IMG/VR virus record: IMGVR_UViG_3300022937_000148
Location: 1 to 23,411 of that record
Source of the DNA: a virus
Length of the DNA: 23,411 nucleotides
Direction: 5' to 3' (one strand)
A model generated the notes under the pieces. That model was not told the DNA's origin, made no database searches, and was given only the letters and a program-made list of their open reading frames with translations. Positions 1 through 7,257 of this stretch are shown one piece after another. The number at the start of each line of letters is the position of its first letter. Positions within the stretch are counted from its first letter, which is position 1. Both the position numbers and the translations under genes were made by a program.

Positions 1-1477
1 TACCACCTTCAGTAATTACAATACCTTTTGAGTTTGGTACAATAAATGTACAACTATCAAACAACATTGCCGCTTCAAGTGATCCTGGAGCAATGCTTGC
101 ACCGTTTACAATAGCACCACGTCCTGCATCTGCCGCATCATAACCATATGGATCATCTGCCGCATTTGTTCCTAGTCTTACACTAGAACCAAAGTTAAGG
201 ACTGTTACGTCTTTGACATATGCTGAACGTCTTGAAATGCTTGCACCCGAATTATAACAAAATGCATAACCTGTTGTACCACTCCACTCAACTTCTCTAA
301 CGGTTAAGTTTTCAATAGTACAATCACCATTCAATCTAAAAAAGTCGTTTGTTCTTGTTGCCGCAGTTGGTTTTAATTGTGTAGCACGTAATCCATGTCC
401 TGTGATTGTGATACCTTGTGGTAAGTCCAATGGTGCTACTTCTTCAAAAGTACCAGCACCCAGTCTAATTGTGTCTCCAAATGTTGCAACAGATAATGCA
501 TGTTTTAATGTTGCAAAGGCTTCGTTAATTTCTCCACCATTGTTAGCATCATTACCATTTACTGTAACGTGATAAACATTACCTTCTTGTAGTAAAATAT
601 CTGTGCCATTAGCATAAATTTTACCTGTACCTGAACTTGAAATGTACATATTGGTATTTGAGTCATTTGCAAAAATACCTGTGTTATCTCCGTCACCATC
701 TATTGTGATGTTACCAAAATTTAATTGTGTACCAGCAAGGCTAACATTACCACCTGCTTCAATTTGTAAACCGTAAATATCAACAACACCTGTACCATTA
801 GCACGAATAATCAAATCACTGTTGGTATTGATTGGTTCTAGTATATTATCTGTAATCTGCAATTCGCCAATGTTAGCATTGTTGGCATCAATTGTTTTCC
901 AACGTTTTGTTGGTAAACCCAATCTGTAAGTATCACTTACATCGGGAACAATGTCAGAAACAACATCTGCATTAATTTGAACATTGTCTAAATTTCCATC
1001 ACCAAGTGTAATATTACCTGCCGCAGTAATGTTACCTGTTGCAAATAAGTTACCTGTTACGTTTGTGTTACCTACTAATTCAATTGTACCTGTACCGTTT
1101 GGTCTCAATTCAATAGGTGCATTAGAATCCAATGTCGTAATATAGTTGTCATTGAATTCTAATGAATCTACATGAATTTTTGAATGATAGATAACAGGAT
1201 CGTTACCAGCGGGTAACAATTCAATTGTACCTAAATTTGATGAAATGGTATTGTTTTGTAGGTTTAAGTTACCTACTTCTATTTGATTTGTTGCTTGTAA
1301 ATTTGTTGCGTTTATAGTTCCGTTTACATCTACATCGTAAGCGGGGCTTGCGGTCTTAACACCAATTCGATTGTTGTTAACATCTAAGTATAATAAATCC
1401 GTTTCAAACGCTAAGTCCACGCCATTACGCAGAAGGTTAGCCTTCAACAACGGACCTGAAATTCGACCGACGGCCAT
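1..1477 (-). CDS. Tail fibre / beta-helix virion protein (3' end outside window)
   Basis: The reading frame is open from ATG at 1477 to the left edge, 492 codons, with AGGAG about 9 bases before the start. The C-terminal end is missing. The first ~300 residues contain repeated short beta segments of the type N-G-T-G-x-[IV] (RPNGTGTIEL, RANGTGVVDI, SSSGTGKIYA), typical of fibre shafts in marine T4-like phages. From about residue 300 the pattern changes to VTVNGNDANNGG, GDTIRLGAGTF and LPQGITITGHG, which resembles the start of a right-handed parallel beta-helix (DUF1565/pectate-lyase-like fold), as found in tailspikes. I infer a distal tail fibre or tailspike-like adsorption protein. Enzymatic activity cannot be judged because the C-terminal part is outside. 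It is preceded by a late-promoter-like octamer and a ~100-base leader. Fibre assignment is fairly sure; exact gene equivalence to T4 is unknown. Confidence 0.75.
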   Translation of the reverse strand, partial: MAVGRISGPLLKANLLRNGVDLAFETDLLYLDVNNNRIGVKTASPAYDVDVNGTINATNLQATNQIEVGNLNLQNNTISSNLGTIELLPAGNDPVIYHSKIHVDSLEFNDNYITTLDSNAPIELRPNGTGTIELVGNTNVTGNLFATGNITAAGNITLGDGNLDNVQINADVVSDIVPDVSDTYRLGLPTKRWKTIDANNANIGELQITDNILEPINTNSDLIIRANGTGVVDIYGLQIEAGGNVSLAGTQLNFGNITIDGDGDNTGIFANDSNTNMYISSSGTGKIYANGTDILLQEGNVYHVTVNGNDANNGGEINEAFATLKHALSVATFGDTIRLGAGTFEEVAPLDLPQGITITGHGLRATQLKPTAATRTNDFFRLNGDCTIENLTVREVEWSGTTGYAFCYNSGASISRRSAYVKDVTVLNFGSSVRLGTNAADDPYGYDAADAGRGAIVNGASIAPGSLEAAMLFDSCTFIVPNSKGIVITEGG

Positions 1478-1582
1478 TGTGTTCTCCTATAAACGGGCAT
1501 CCTGTGCCTCCAGCCACCTTACATAGCGGGCTGACCACTGTTTGTCCTGCAAACCGTAATTCGGTCAAGTTTGCATTAACAG

Positions 1583-1591
1583 TATTTAGTC
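1583..1591 (-). promoter_or_regulatory. Late promoter-like GACTAAATA
   Basis: The minus strand reads GACTAAATA in the gap between the 158-aa gene and the fibre gene. The same nonamer occurs at 3421-3429 and 3965-3973, each time upstream of a virion gene, which supports it as this phage's version of the T4 late element TATAAATA. The start point would be near 1577, giving a leader of about 100 bases. Confidence 0.6.
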
Positions 1592-1617
1592 TTTATTGGA
1601 AAAAGGGTGTGATCGGC

Positions 1618-2094
1618 TTAGTCGAAACCGTGGATTACTACAACGTCTTTGCCTAGCGGAACAGCACTATCAAAGCGTAGATAGTAACCTTCAGCCCCAC
1701 CTGGGTTTTGAACCATTGTGTAGTTAATGCCTGCAATTTGCACAACGTTTTCAACTAACACTAAAACATTTTGTGCCGCCGCAGGAACCGGACTTAAAGG
1801 ACCAAAGTTCTGCTCACTTGCATCACCTGTTCCTAAATTTTGTACTGTAACTGTTGCCGGTCTATCAGTTCTTGCTTGTTCCCAAGTATTGTTTACATAA
1901 AATTCAAATTCATTTGAATCGGTGTTGTATCTAATTTGACCATTTTCAGGAAAAGCAGGGCGTTCTGCTGAATTACCAACGGGAACTTTTACAGCATAGT
2001 TTGTTCCAAGCACAACTTGGCCGTTTGCTTCAACACTAACACTTGGATCAGTGATGAGTTTAGAATTTAGTTGTTGCTTTTTAACAAATCTCAT
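1618..2094 (-). CDS. Small virion structural protein, fibre-associated (158 aa)
   Basis: 158 residues. ATG at 2094 shares its A with the stop of the upstream 116-aa gene (TAATG), so the two are translationally coupled. Residues ~45-72 read RPAFPENGQIRYNTDSNEFE followed by a Trp-containing segment; the pattern G-x-I-R-Y-N-T-x-x-x-x-F-E is common in phage tail-fibre and head-decoration proteins. The C-terminal half contains a beta-rich segment ending VVVIHGFD. No membrane segment or signal peptide is visible. Its position among fibre-like genes under late promoters indicates a virion component, perhaps a fibre tip, hinge or attachment subunit. I do not recognise a T4 counterpart. Confidence 0.6.
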   Translation of the reverse strand: MRFVKKQQLNSKLITDPSVSVEANGQVVLGTNYAVKVPVGNSAERPAFPENGQIRYNTDSNEFEFYVNNTWEQARTDRPATVTVQNLGTGDASEQNFGPLSPVPAAAQNVLVLVENVVQIAGINYTMVQNPGGAEGYYLRFDSAVPLGKDVVVIHGFD

Positions 2095-2444
2095 TATACT
2101 GCTACCGAACTAATAGTTGCACTAACTGTAGCAGGTGATGTTGTTTGTGCTACAATAGTGTCACCGTTTTCTAATACCAAACGCTCTGTATCCATAATAA
2201 ATGTTTCACCGCCTGGAATTTTTAATTGGTGTAAAATTTTGTTTTGATCACTTGCTGATCCGCCATTTGGTACAACGTGCAGATCTAAGAATGTATCTGC
2301 ATCTGTAAGAACAGTACCACTTGGTGACGCAATATTATCAACGTCAGCATAGTTACAGAAAATCATGCTTGTGATTGCTGTATCACCACTGCTGGTGTAT
2401 AATGTTGTTAGTGTAGCATCAATAAAGTTGTTTGTAATCGCCAT
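2094..2444 (-). CDS. Hypothetical virion protein (116 aa)
   Basis: 116 residues, beginning MAITNNFIDATLTTLYTSSGDTA, Thr/Ser/Val-rich and with no charged clusters, predicted mainly beta. ATG at 2444 is preceded by AGGAAAG. It lies 8 bases after the stop of the 313-aa fibre-like gene and overlaps the next gene by one base, so the three form one late operon. The composition and the segment GGETFIMDTERLVLENGDTI resemble small structural proteins of T4-like marine phages that sit beside fibre genes. The function is not recognised; a role as a fibre or capsid accessory protein is inferred from context only. Confidence 0.55.
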   Translation of the reverse strand: MAITNNFIDATLTTLYTSSGDTAITSMIFCNYADVDNIASPSGTVLTDADTFLDLHVVPNGGSASDQNKILHQLKIPGGETFIMDTERLVLENGDTIVAQTTSPATVSATISSVAV

Positions 2445-2452
2445 TTTCTTTC

Positions 2453-3394
2453 CTAAAATAACATGCTATACAGCAATGCTTTCTTTTTACTTACAAGTTC
2501 ATCTCTTGTACTAGATGTATTTACAAAAAACAGTCCAGAACCACCCTCTGCTTCGGTTTGGACATATAGTTTTAATCTACCTGTATCTGCCGCAGGAGCA
2601 CTTGGTACTACTGTACCTTCAATACTTAATACGTCTCTTGCTACAACTTCGCCACTACCATTTGATTCAAGATACAAACTTTCGCCGGAATTTTTAGGAC
2701 GAATTGTTGTTCCGTCAATTTGTAAATTGTGTAATTCTGTTGTTGTTCCATTTACGCTAAACTTTTCAACTCCATCAATTTCAATAGTGAATTGACTTAG
2801 AGGATCGCCTTCGCTTGTGTCAAATACTTCAGCAATAGTATTACCTGCTGTGATTCTACTAATAGCCGCTCCTGCTACTGCTGTGTCCACATATTTTTTA
2901 TTTGGAATATCGTCGTCATCTGTAACGTTGTTTTCATAATCGCTTGTACCAGTTACACTGACAACAGCATTAGGAGCATTTTGTCCTAGTAGTATTAAGT
3001 CTTCACCTGAAGTTTCTAATACGTGTGCTTGCAAAGCACCTAAACTAGCACCAACTTTAAAAGTAAAAACACCAGGTCCTGTACCGCCGTTTGGTTGTAG
3101 ATAACTTAATGTGTCATCAAACAAAAATGTTGCCGCTGAACTTGAAGGACCCCTATAAATTGATAGTCCTGCTGTGCCTAAACTAATTCCTGTTAACGAA
3201 GTTTCACCTGTATTAAGTTCAATAATATTATCTTCAACAGTCATATTTGCTGTATCAATAGTAGTTGTGTTACCTAATACTGTAAGATCGCCTGTAATTC
3301 TTACTTCTGGCGTGTCCAAGGTGAGTTGAGTTCCTGATGAAGAACTTGTTATAATTTTGTAATCACCGGTTACTTTTAATACGTCTACAGCCAT
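2453..3394 (-). CDS. Fibre-like virion structural protein (313 aa)
   Basis: 313 residues, ATG at 3394, with AAGGAT about 9 bases before it. The N-terminal part contains ITGDLTVLGNTTTIDTANMT followed by VEDNIIELNTGE, a motif shared by many phage fibre and baseplate-appendage proteins, and later LYLESNGSGEVVARD, which matches the N-G-[TS]-G-x-[IV] repeat of the larger fibre at 1-1477. The two proteins therefore share shaft architecture. The C-terminal ~40 residues (TGRLKLYVQTEAEGGSGLFF) look like a small head domain. The gene begins a three-gene late operon that runs to 1618, behind a GACTAAATA element and a terminator of the preceding unit. Probable tail-fibre or collar-fibre subunit. Confidence 0.65.
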   Translation of the reverse strand: MAVDVLKVTGDYKIITSSSSGTQLTLDTPEVRITGDLTVLGNTTTIDTANMTVEDNIIELNTGETSLTGISLGTAGLSIYRGPSSSAATFLFDDTLSYLQPNGGTGPGVFTFKVGASLGALQAHVLETSGEDLILLGQNAPNAVVSVTGTSDYENNVTDDDDIPNKKYVDTAVAGAAISRITAGNTIAEVFDTSEGDPLSQFTIEIDGVEKFSVNGTTTELHNLQIDGTTIRPKNSGESLYLESNGSGEVVARDVLSIEGTVVPSAPAADTGRLKLYVQTEAEGGSGLFFVNTSSTRDELVSKKKALLYSMLF

Positions 3395-3420
3395 TTGTTA
3401 GGATCCTTTGTCTATAGCAT

Positions 3421-3429
3421 TATTTAGTC
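3421..3429 (-). promoter_or_regulatory. Late promoter-like GACTAAATA
   Basis: Minus strand GACTAAATA, seven bases downstream of a terminator hairpin. The expected start is near 3415, giving a ~20-base leader with AAGGAT as ribosome binding site for the 313-aa gene at 3394. Confidence 0.65.
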
Positions 3430-3435
3430 AAGAGA

Positions 3436-3461
3436 AAAGGGCAAAGCGAACTCTGCCCTTT
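3436..3461 (-). terminator. Rho-independent terminator after the 134-aa gene
   Basis: AAAGGGCA at 3436-3443 pairs perfectly with TGCCCTTT at 3454-3461, an 8-bp stem with a 10-base loop. On the minus strand the stem is followed by TTTTC. It lies just past the stop of the 134-aa gene and directly before the next late promoter, separating two transcription units. Confidence 0.75.
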
Positions 3462-3471
3462 CCAAAGTTAA

Positions 3472-3876
3472 TTAACCAGTGATTTGTTGTCCTTCAACAA
3501 CAGCATCACCTGAATCAGAGTTGTTAGCAAATCCTGCTCCGATAACAAATTTAACATTTCCTACGTTTGCAGTTCCGCCTTCGTATTGAATAGTTCTATT
3601 ACGTAGTTTAGTAACTTGAACTACAGACGAATCATCAAGTAAAGCGTTAATAATAAACTCTCCAGCCGCTAAACTGCCTGCTGTTTTGTTTACTAGTTTA
3701 AGAGTCTGTGTAGTAGTTCCATCAGTAACAATGAACTTGTTAGTAGATCTTTGTGATACAATCCAAGCACGGGTTGTGCCACCGTTTACTTCAGACGCAG
3801 ATGTAAAGTAATATGCAGAGCATAAAATTTTACCTTCACCTGAACCGATTAGTCTTTTATTAATTGGTCTTCCCAT
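3472..3876 (-). CDS. Conserved virion-like protein (134 aa), MGRPINKR N-terminus
   Basis: 134 residues, ATG at 3876 with AAGGAG 8-10 bases upstream. It begins MGRPINKRLIG, a basic N-terminus like that of small conserved proteins found next to the capsid gene in marine T4-like phages. The body is beta-rich with AWIVSQRSTNKFIVTDG, a pattern suggesting a compact beta-barrel. There is no membrane segment or cysteine cluster. It forms its own transcription unit: GACTAAATA at 3965-3973 in front, an ~85-base structured leader, and a terminator behind. A structural or head-decoration role is inferred; the function is not known to me. Confidence 0.6.
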   Translation of the reverse strand: MGRPINKRLIGSGEGKILCSAYYFTSASEVNGGTTRAWIVSQRSTNKFIVTDGTTTQTLKLVNKTAGSLAAGEFIINALLDDSSVVQVTKLRNRTIQYEGGTANVGNVKFVIGAGFANNSDSGDAVVEGQQITG

Positions 3877-3964
3877 TTTTTTCTCCTTGTTGACGTTCTA
3901 GGTCTACGCTGTGGGTTAAACAGCATAAGTCCAACACCATGTTGGCCCTTTCTAACGTGTAATG
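3877..3964 (-). other. Structured 5' leader of the 134-aa gene
   Basis: This is the stretch between GACTAAATA and the ATG at 3876. On the minus strand it contains CCAACA-TGG-TGTTGG (6-bp stem, triloop) and GCTGT-TTAACCC-ACAGC (5-bp stem, 7-base loop), both before the AAGGAG. The leader is much longer than the ~20 bases seen at other late genes here. It may stabilise the mRNA or control translation; that is inference. Confidence 0.45.
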
Positions 3965-3973
3965 TATTTAGTC
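3965..3973 (-). promoter_or_regulatory. Late promoter-like GACTAAATA overlapping a stop codon
   Basis: Minus strand GACTAAATA; its TAA is also the stop codon of the 94-aa gene. It is the third copy of the same nonamer upstream of a virion gene in this window. The expected start is near 3959. Confidence 0.6.
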
Positions 3974-4252
3974 AATTCTGGTAAAGAGATGCATAAGGTG
4001 TACAGAACTAAAGTCTTTTATTGCACGATTAATTTTATCGCATTGATCCTTGTGCTTTTGTGCGATGCTATCTCTACGCTGTTGTCTGTATTGCATTTCT
4101 ATGTGTCCTAGTTTTGTAACTTCACCTCTAATGCCCGCACAAAATCTTACAACATCAAATCGAAACTCTGGAGCAGTTTTAGTAAGTTCTCTTATTTGTT
4201 GTTCCACTTCTGCCCAGTCTAAACTAGATTCTATTTCTTTAATACCTTCCAT
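3968..4252 (-). CDS. Hypothetical protein downstream of gp23 (94 aa)
   Basis: 94 residues from ATG at 4252, predominantly alpha-helical and charged (MEGIKEIESSLDW, a Lys/Arg/Gln-rich middle, C-terminal VHLMHLFTRID). The frame extends to an earlier ATG at 4288, but that codon lies in the loop of the gp23 terminator and the extra twelve residues are partly encoded by the terminator's T-run. The ATG at 4252 has TTTAAATA exactly five bases before it, the arrangement seen at three other genes in the window, so I prefer 4252. No ribosome binding site is visible, consistent with a leaderless transcript. It follows the capsid gene and may take part in head or tail assembly, but no family is recognised. 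Confidence 0.6.
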   Translation of the reverse strand: MEGIKEIESSLDWAEVEQQIRELTKTAPEFRFDVVRFCAGIRGEVTKLGHIEMQYRQQRRDSIAQKHKDQCDKINRAIKDFSSVHLMHLFTRID

Positions 4253-4257
4253 ACTAA

Positions 4258-4265
4258 TATTTAAA
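4258..4265 (-). promoter_or_regulatory. Late octamer TTTAAATA, five bases before ATG
   Basis: The minus strand reads TTTAAATA, then TTAGT, then ATG at 4252. With T4 late-promoter geometry (last A at -6) transcription would begin on the A of the ATG. The same octamer and spacing occur at 8838-8845. Confidence 0.5.
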
Positions 4266-4272
4266 AGGTCAT

Positions 4273-4303
4273 AAAAAAAGGGCGACATAAAGCCGCCCTT
4301 TTT
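4273..4303 (-). terminator. Strong terminator after gp23
   Basis: AAAAAGGGCG at 4275-4284 pairs with CGCCCTTTTT at 4294-4303: a 10-bp stem with a 9-base loop, flanked on the minus strand by a run of seven T. It lies 22 bases after the gp23 stop, as expected for the most highly expressed late gene. The symmetric A/T flanks could make it bidirectional. Confidence 0.85.
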
Positions 4304-4324
4304 GTACTTTTGTACTACTCTCTA

Positions 4325-5491
4325 TTAAGAGAATGATACGTTACTGATTGTAACTTCACCTAAGTAGTCAGCCGCATTACCAAGAGATGATGCAGTGTTT
4401 GTTAACTCTACATAACCATATCTTGTCATGAAACCTACTACTGGTTCAAATGTATCAGGGTCTAGTACAACGCCTGAAGACATTAGAGGAATGTATGGGC
4501 AGTAGAATGCCGCCGCATCAGCCTCAGATGAACCTTTGTAACCTACAAGCACTGAAGTGTTATCAGAAGCATATGCATCAACATATACTCTCATAGCATT
4601 GTTCAAAGTACCTACAAACTTAGTGTTAGTTGGTGCTTCAAAAGTACCTTCAGTTGATCTAGCAAACGCTGAAGTTGTAGCAGACTGAAGAATTGTTAAC
4701 GCTTGTGGCGAAACAACTGCCCAGTTACCAGCACCTCTACGTGTACGTTGTGCGATCTTGTTAGCAACTCTGTTAATTAAAACAGCAAGTGCCGCATGTT
4801 CGTCACCAACGAATGTAGCAGTACCACTTACAGCCGCTTGGTCAAATGCCTCTTCATCAGAAGCAAGTGCTCTCAATGAAGCAAGGATCTCTTGATCGAT
4901 CTCAGCAGTAATTTCTTGAGCAAGTGCCGCCATAATTTCTGCTTCGATGTCAATACCTTGTTGTGCTTGAGCATCTTGTGCCGCTTCAAATGTCCAACGA
5001 GCAGATAGTTTACGTGATTTCGCTTCTACTGCTTGTTTTAAGATTTGAATTGACAACTTGTTACCAGGTAGACCTTCTAAAGCCGCTGTAGCCGCCGCTT
5101 TATCATCCAATGCACCTGAATAAGCAGTTGCAATTTTAAATGGTGATAATGCTTCGTCGCCAGCAGTTGTGTCTGTTCCTGAAGTTGAGTTCACTGCATC
5201 TGAGTAACGTACTCTTAATGTGTGAATTTGTGAAACTGGTCCAGTCATAGGCTGTACACCAACAATTTCGTTTGCGATAACTGTAGGCATTACACGTCTA
5301 ATTACTGGAAGGATCACTCTGTTTAGTGTTGCAACATTTCCTGCGGAAGTTGCACCAGCAGTTGCCGACTCAGCGAGATAACGTCTAGTGTTCTCGAGAG
5401 TGACATCCATTACGCTTTTCTTGTGGCCATTTAGACCTTCAAGCAATGCGCCTTTGGTAGCCTGCCAATTTTCATTGATCATTTCTGACAT
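4325..5491 (-). CDS. 23: Major capsid protein gp23
   Basis: 388 residues, ATG at 5491 behind AAGGAGAAGG. This subunit forms the hexamers of the T4-like head. The N-terminal ~41 residues form the propeptide, with a likely gp21 cleavage site at Leu39-Ala40-Glu41/Ser42, fitting the [LI]-x-E rule for T4 prohead processing. The next segment, with NRVILPVIRRVMPTVIANEI and TGPVSQIHTLRVRYS, is the diagnostic gp23 N-arm and core. The C-terminus contains PYIPLMSSGVVLDPDTFEP and FMTRYGYVEL, also typical. At 388 residues it is much shorter than T4 gp23 (521) and shorter than the cyanophage forms I know, suggesting a trimmed insertion domain. Order gp20-gp21-gp22-gp23 and the terminator immediately after it confirm the assignment. 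Confidence 0.95.
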   Translation of the reverse strand: MSEMINENWQATKGALLEGLNGHKKSVMDVTLENTRRYLAESATAGATSAGNVATLNRVILPVIRRVMPTVIANEIVGVQPMTGPVSQIHTLRVRYSDAVNSTSGTDTTAGDEALSPFKIATAYSGALDDKAAATAALEGLPGNKLSIQILKQAVEAKSRKLSARWTFEAAQDAQAQQGIDIEAEIMAALAQEITAEIDQEILASLRALASDEEAFDQAAVSGTATFVGDEHAALAVLINRVANKIAQRTRRGAGNWAVVSPQALTILQSATTSAFARSTEGTFEAPTNTKFVGTLNNAMRVYVDAYASDNTSVLVGYKGSSEADAAAFYCPYIPLMSSGVVLDPDTFEPVVGFMTRYGYVELTNTASSLGNAADYLGEVTISNVSFS

Positions 5492-5507
5492 TTTGTCCTT
5501 CTCCTTT

Positions 5508-6599
5508 TTAGTTTAATCCCGCTAATTTGCGGAGTTCAATTAAGTTTGACTTTTCTTGTACCGGTTGTTTAACCTCTTTGTCGCCTGTTACTTCAATGCC
5601 TTCATTTAATGCCTGTTTTTTCGCAATAGTTGGTTTTTTATCTTCCATTACTGCTGGTAGGTACTTGTCAAATGCTGTGTGCAATTTTTCTGTTTGCACT
5701 GATTCCAATAGTTCTGACATAATTGCTTTTTTGTCATGTCCTAATGGAGCCAACAACTCATTCATCACTGCAACACGTTTCGCATCGTCTTTCGCTTTAG
5801 CAATTTCTGCTTGCTTAGACTCAACTAGAGTATCCTTCTCTGTGATGGTTTTCTTAGCCTCTGCTAACTGCTCTTCTTTCTCAGCAACAAGTTTCATTAA
5901 CTTCGCAGTTTCTGATTTCTCGTTTAAGTAAGAATTGCTGTATTCATTAGCAAACGCTTCGAATAGTTTACGTCCAAAATTGTTTTCACGTGCTGAATGA
6001 ATATCTTCTTTCAACTGTGAAATCTCTTCTGAAAGTTTTTTACTTACAGTTTCTTTAACAATTTCTGCTGACTTAGCAACAAATTTTGCTTTGACTTCTG
6101 CAAATTTTTCTTTGGCTTCTTTTACAAGGCGAACCTTGGTTTCTGCCAAATCTTTTTTGTCTTCTGCAAACTCATTGATTTCATTTGCGAGTTGCTTAAC
6201 AACAAAGTCTTCCAATTTTGAAAAGTTTTCGCTGACCTTAGCACGGTCTTCGTGTAACTCTCCAATTTCTTTAGTCAACTGCTTGAGCATAAACTCTTGC
6301 AGTTTCTCAGAATGTTCACCGATCTTCTTCTTATATTCAACTCTTGCTTCCGCAAGTGCTTTCTTATCTTCAGCAATTTCAGCAATTTCTGATTCTAAAC
6401 GTTCGGAAACCATATTGTCGATTGCTTCGACCATGTTCTGCTTATCATGCTCGTAGCGTTTCGCAAATTCCTCACGGAGTTCAGCAGTAACAGTGTCTTT
6501 GTTTTCCTTCACTTTTTGGTCCCATGCTTCCTGCAAGTCAGTACGAACTTCCTCACCTAGCAAGCCTGTTTCAAAAAGTTTATTAAACATATCACTCAT
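5508..6599 (-). CDS. 22: Prohead core scaffold protein gp22
   Basis: 363 residues, ATG at 6599 with AAGGAG upstream. gp22 builds the internal scaffold around which gp23 assembles, and it is degraded by gp21 during maturation. The sequence is an almost uninterrupted Lys/Glu/Ala-rich helix with heptad-like coiled coil from ~30 to ~290 and recurring units such as AEDKKALAEARVEYKKKI and AEDKKDLAETKVRLVKEA, which suggest growth by internal duplication. The N-terminal MSDMFNKLFETGLLGEEVR and C-terminal NLIELRKLAGLN ends are the conserved gp22 features. It is longer than T4 gp22 (269). It sits between gp21 (15 bases) and gp23 (16 bases). Confidence 0.9.
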   Translation of the reverse strand: MSDMFNKLFETGLLGEEVRTDLQEAWDQKVKENKDTVTAELREEFAKRYEHDKQNMVEAIDNMVSERLESEIAEIAEDKKALAEARVEYKKKIGEHSEKLQEFMLKQLTKEIGELHEDRAKVSENFSKLEDFVVKQLANEINEFAEDKKDLAETKVRLVKEAKEKFAEVKAKFVAKSAEIVKETVSKKLSEEISQLKEDIHSARENNFGRKLFEAFANEYSNSYLNEKSETAKLMKLVAEKEEQLAEAKKTITEKDTLVESKQAEIAKAKDDAKRVAVMNELLAPLGHDKKAIMSELLESVQTEKLHTAFDKYLPAVMEDKKPTIAKKQALNEGIEVTGDKEVKQPVQEKSNLIELRKLAGLN

Positions 6600-6614
6600 T
6601 GGCTTCTCCTTATG

Positions 6615-7241
6615 TTACTGCAAGCCTTTTATGACTCGTAGCATCTGTTCTTTGAGATACTTCTGTGCTTTAGCATCTTGCGATACTTCTTGCGCCGCCC
6701 TAAACGCACCATAACCACCTCTTGTATTCATAAGATGTTCATAGATTGGTGTAGGATAAGCACCTGGCGCACTTGGTTGTGCTACCACATCAACTGTGAT
6801 AATTTCAAAGCCGTTAACTTCACCTGTAGATTCATTAACTTCACCTGCTCCACGTGAACTAACTCCCAGTTTCACACCTGATTCCAACATGGTTTTTACA
6901 AGATTACCCATCGGGGTTGGCAAAATTTTCATCTTGCCAAACCCGTTAGGTCCATCCATCCACATATCTGTAATCATATGCGATACACGATCTAAATTAA
7001 CCTTTAAATCATCTGGGTGATCAACTTCACCTAGTACAGAGTAACCGCCGTCGATCTGATCCTTGAGTGTTTTTACAGCGTTGCCTATCTCGGAGACAGG
7101 GTAGATACGCTGGTTTGCGTTTTTAACACCACCCTGAATACAAATGCCTTTTAAATAAAGGTTTTTGTTTTCCCCTTCACCTTGGGACTCAAGGGTGACT
7201 TTCGCCTGATCGAACGTAAGATGTTCTCTTAAGTATGCCAT
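6615..7241 (-). CDS. 21: Prohead maturation protease gp21
   Basis: 208 residues, close to T4 gp21 (212). ATG at 7241 has TAGGAG about 10 bases upstream. This serine protease is activated inside the prohead and cuts gp22, gp23 and core proteins after [LI]-x-E. Visible family features are a GYSVLGEVDHP segment with His75 and the GVSSRG motif with the catalytic Ser (128 or 129), followed by FEIITVDVVAQPSAPGA (~145-160), which resembles the core of herpesvirus assemblin-like prohead proteases. The C-terminal basic region (KAQKYLKEQMLRVIKGL) is probably removed by self-processing. Its place between the gp67-like gene and gp22 is standard. Confidence 0.93.
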   Translation of the reverse strand: MAYLREHLTFDQAKVTLESQGEGENKNLYLKGICIQGGVKNANQRIYPVSEIGNAVKTLKDQIDGGYSVLGEVDHPDDLKVNLDRVSHMITDMWMDGPNGFGKMKILPTPMGNLVKTMLESGVKLGVSSRGAGEVNESTGEVNGFEIITVDVVAQPSAPGAYPTPIYEHLMNTRGGYGAFRAAQEVSQDAKAQKYLKEQMLRVIKGLQ

Positions 7242-7257
7242 ATTGGCCGACTCCTAA

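Noticed and set aside
4253-4288. Upstream ATG at 4288 giving a 106-residue protein.
   Set aside because: The codon sits in the loop of the gp23 terminator and part of the extra peptide is encoded by its T-run; ATG at 4252 has a late octamer at the same spacing as other genes. Not fully excluded.
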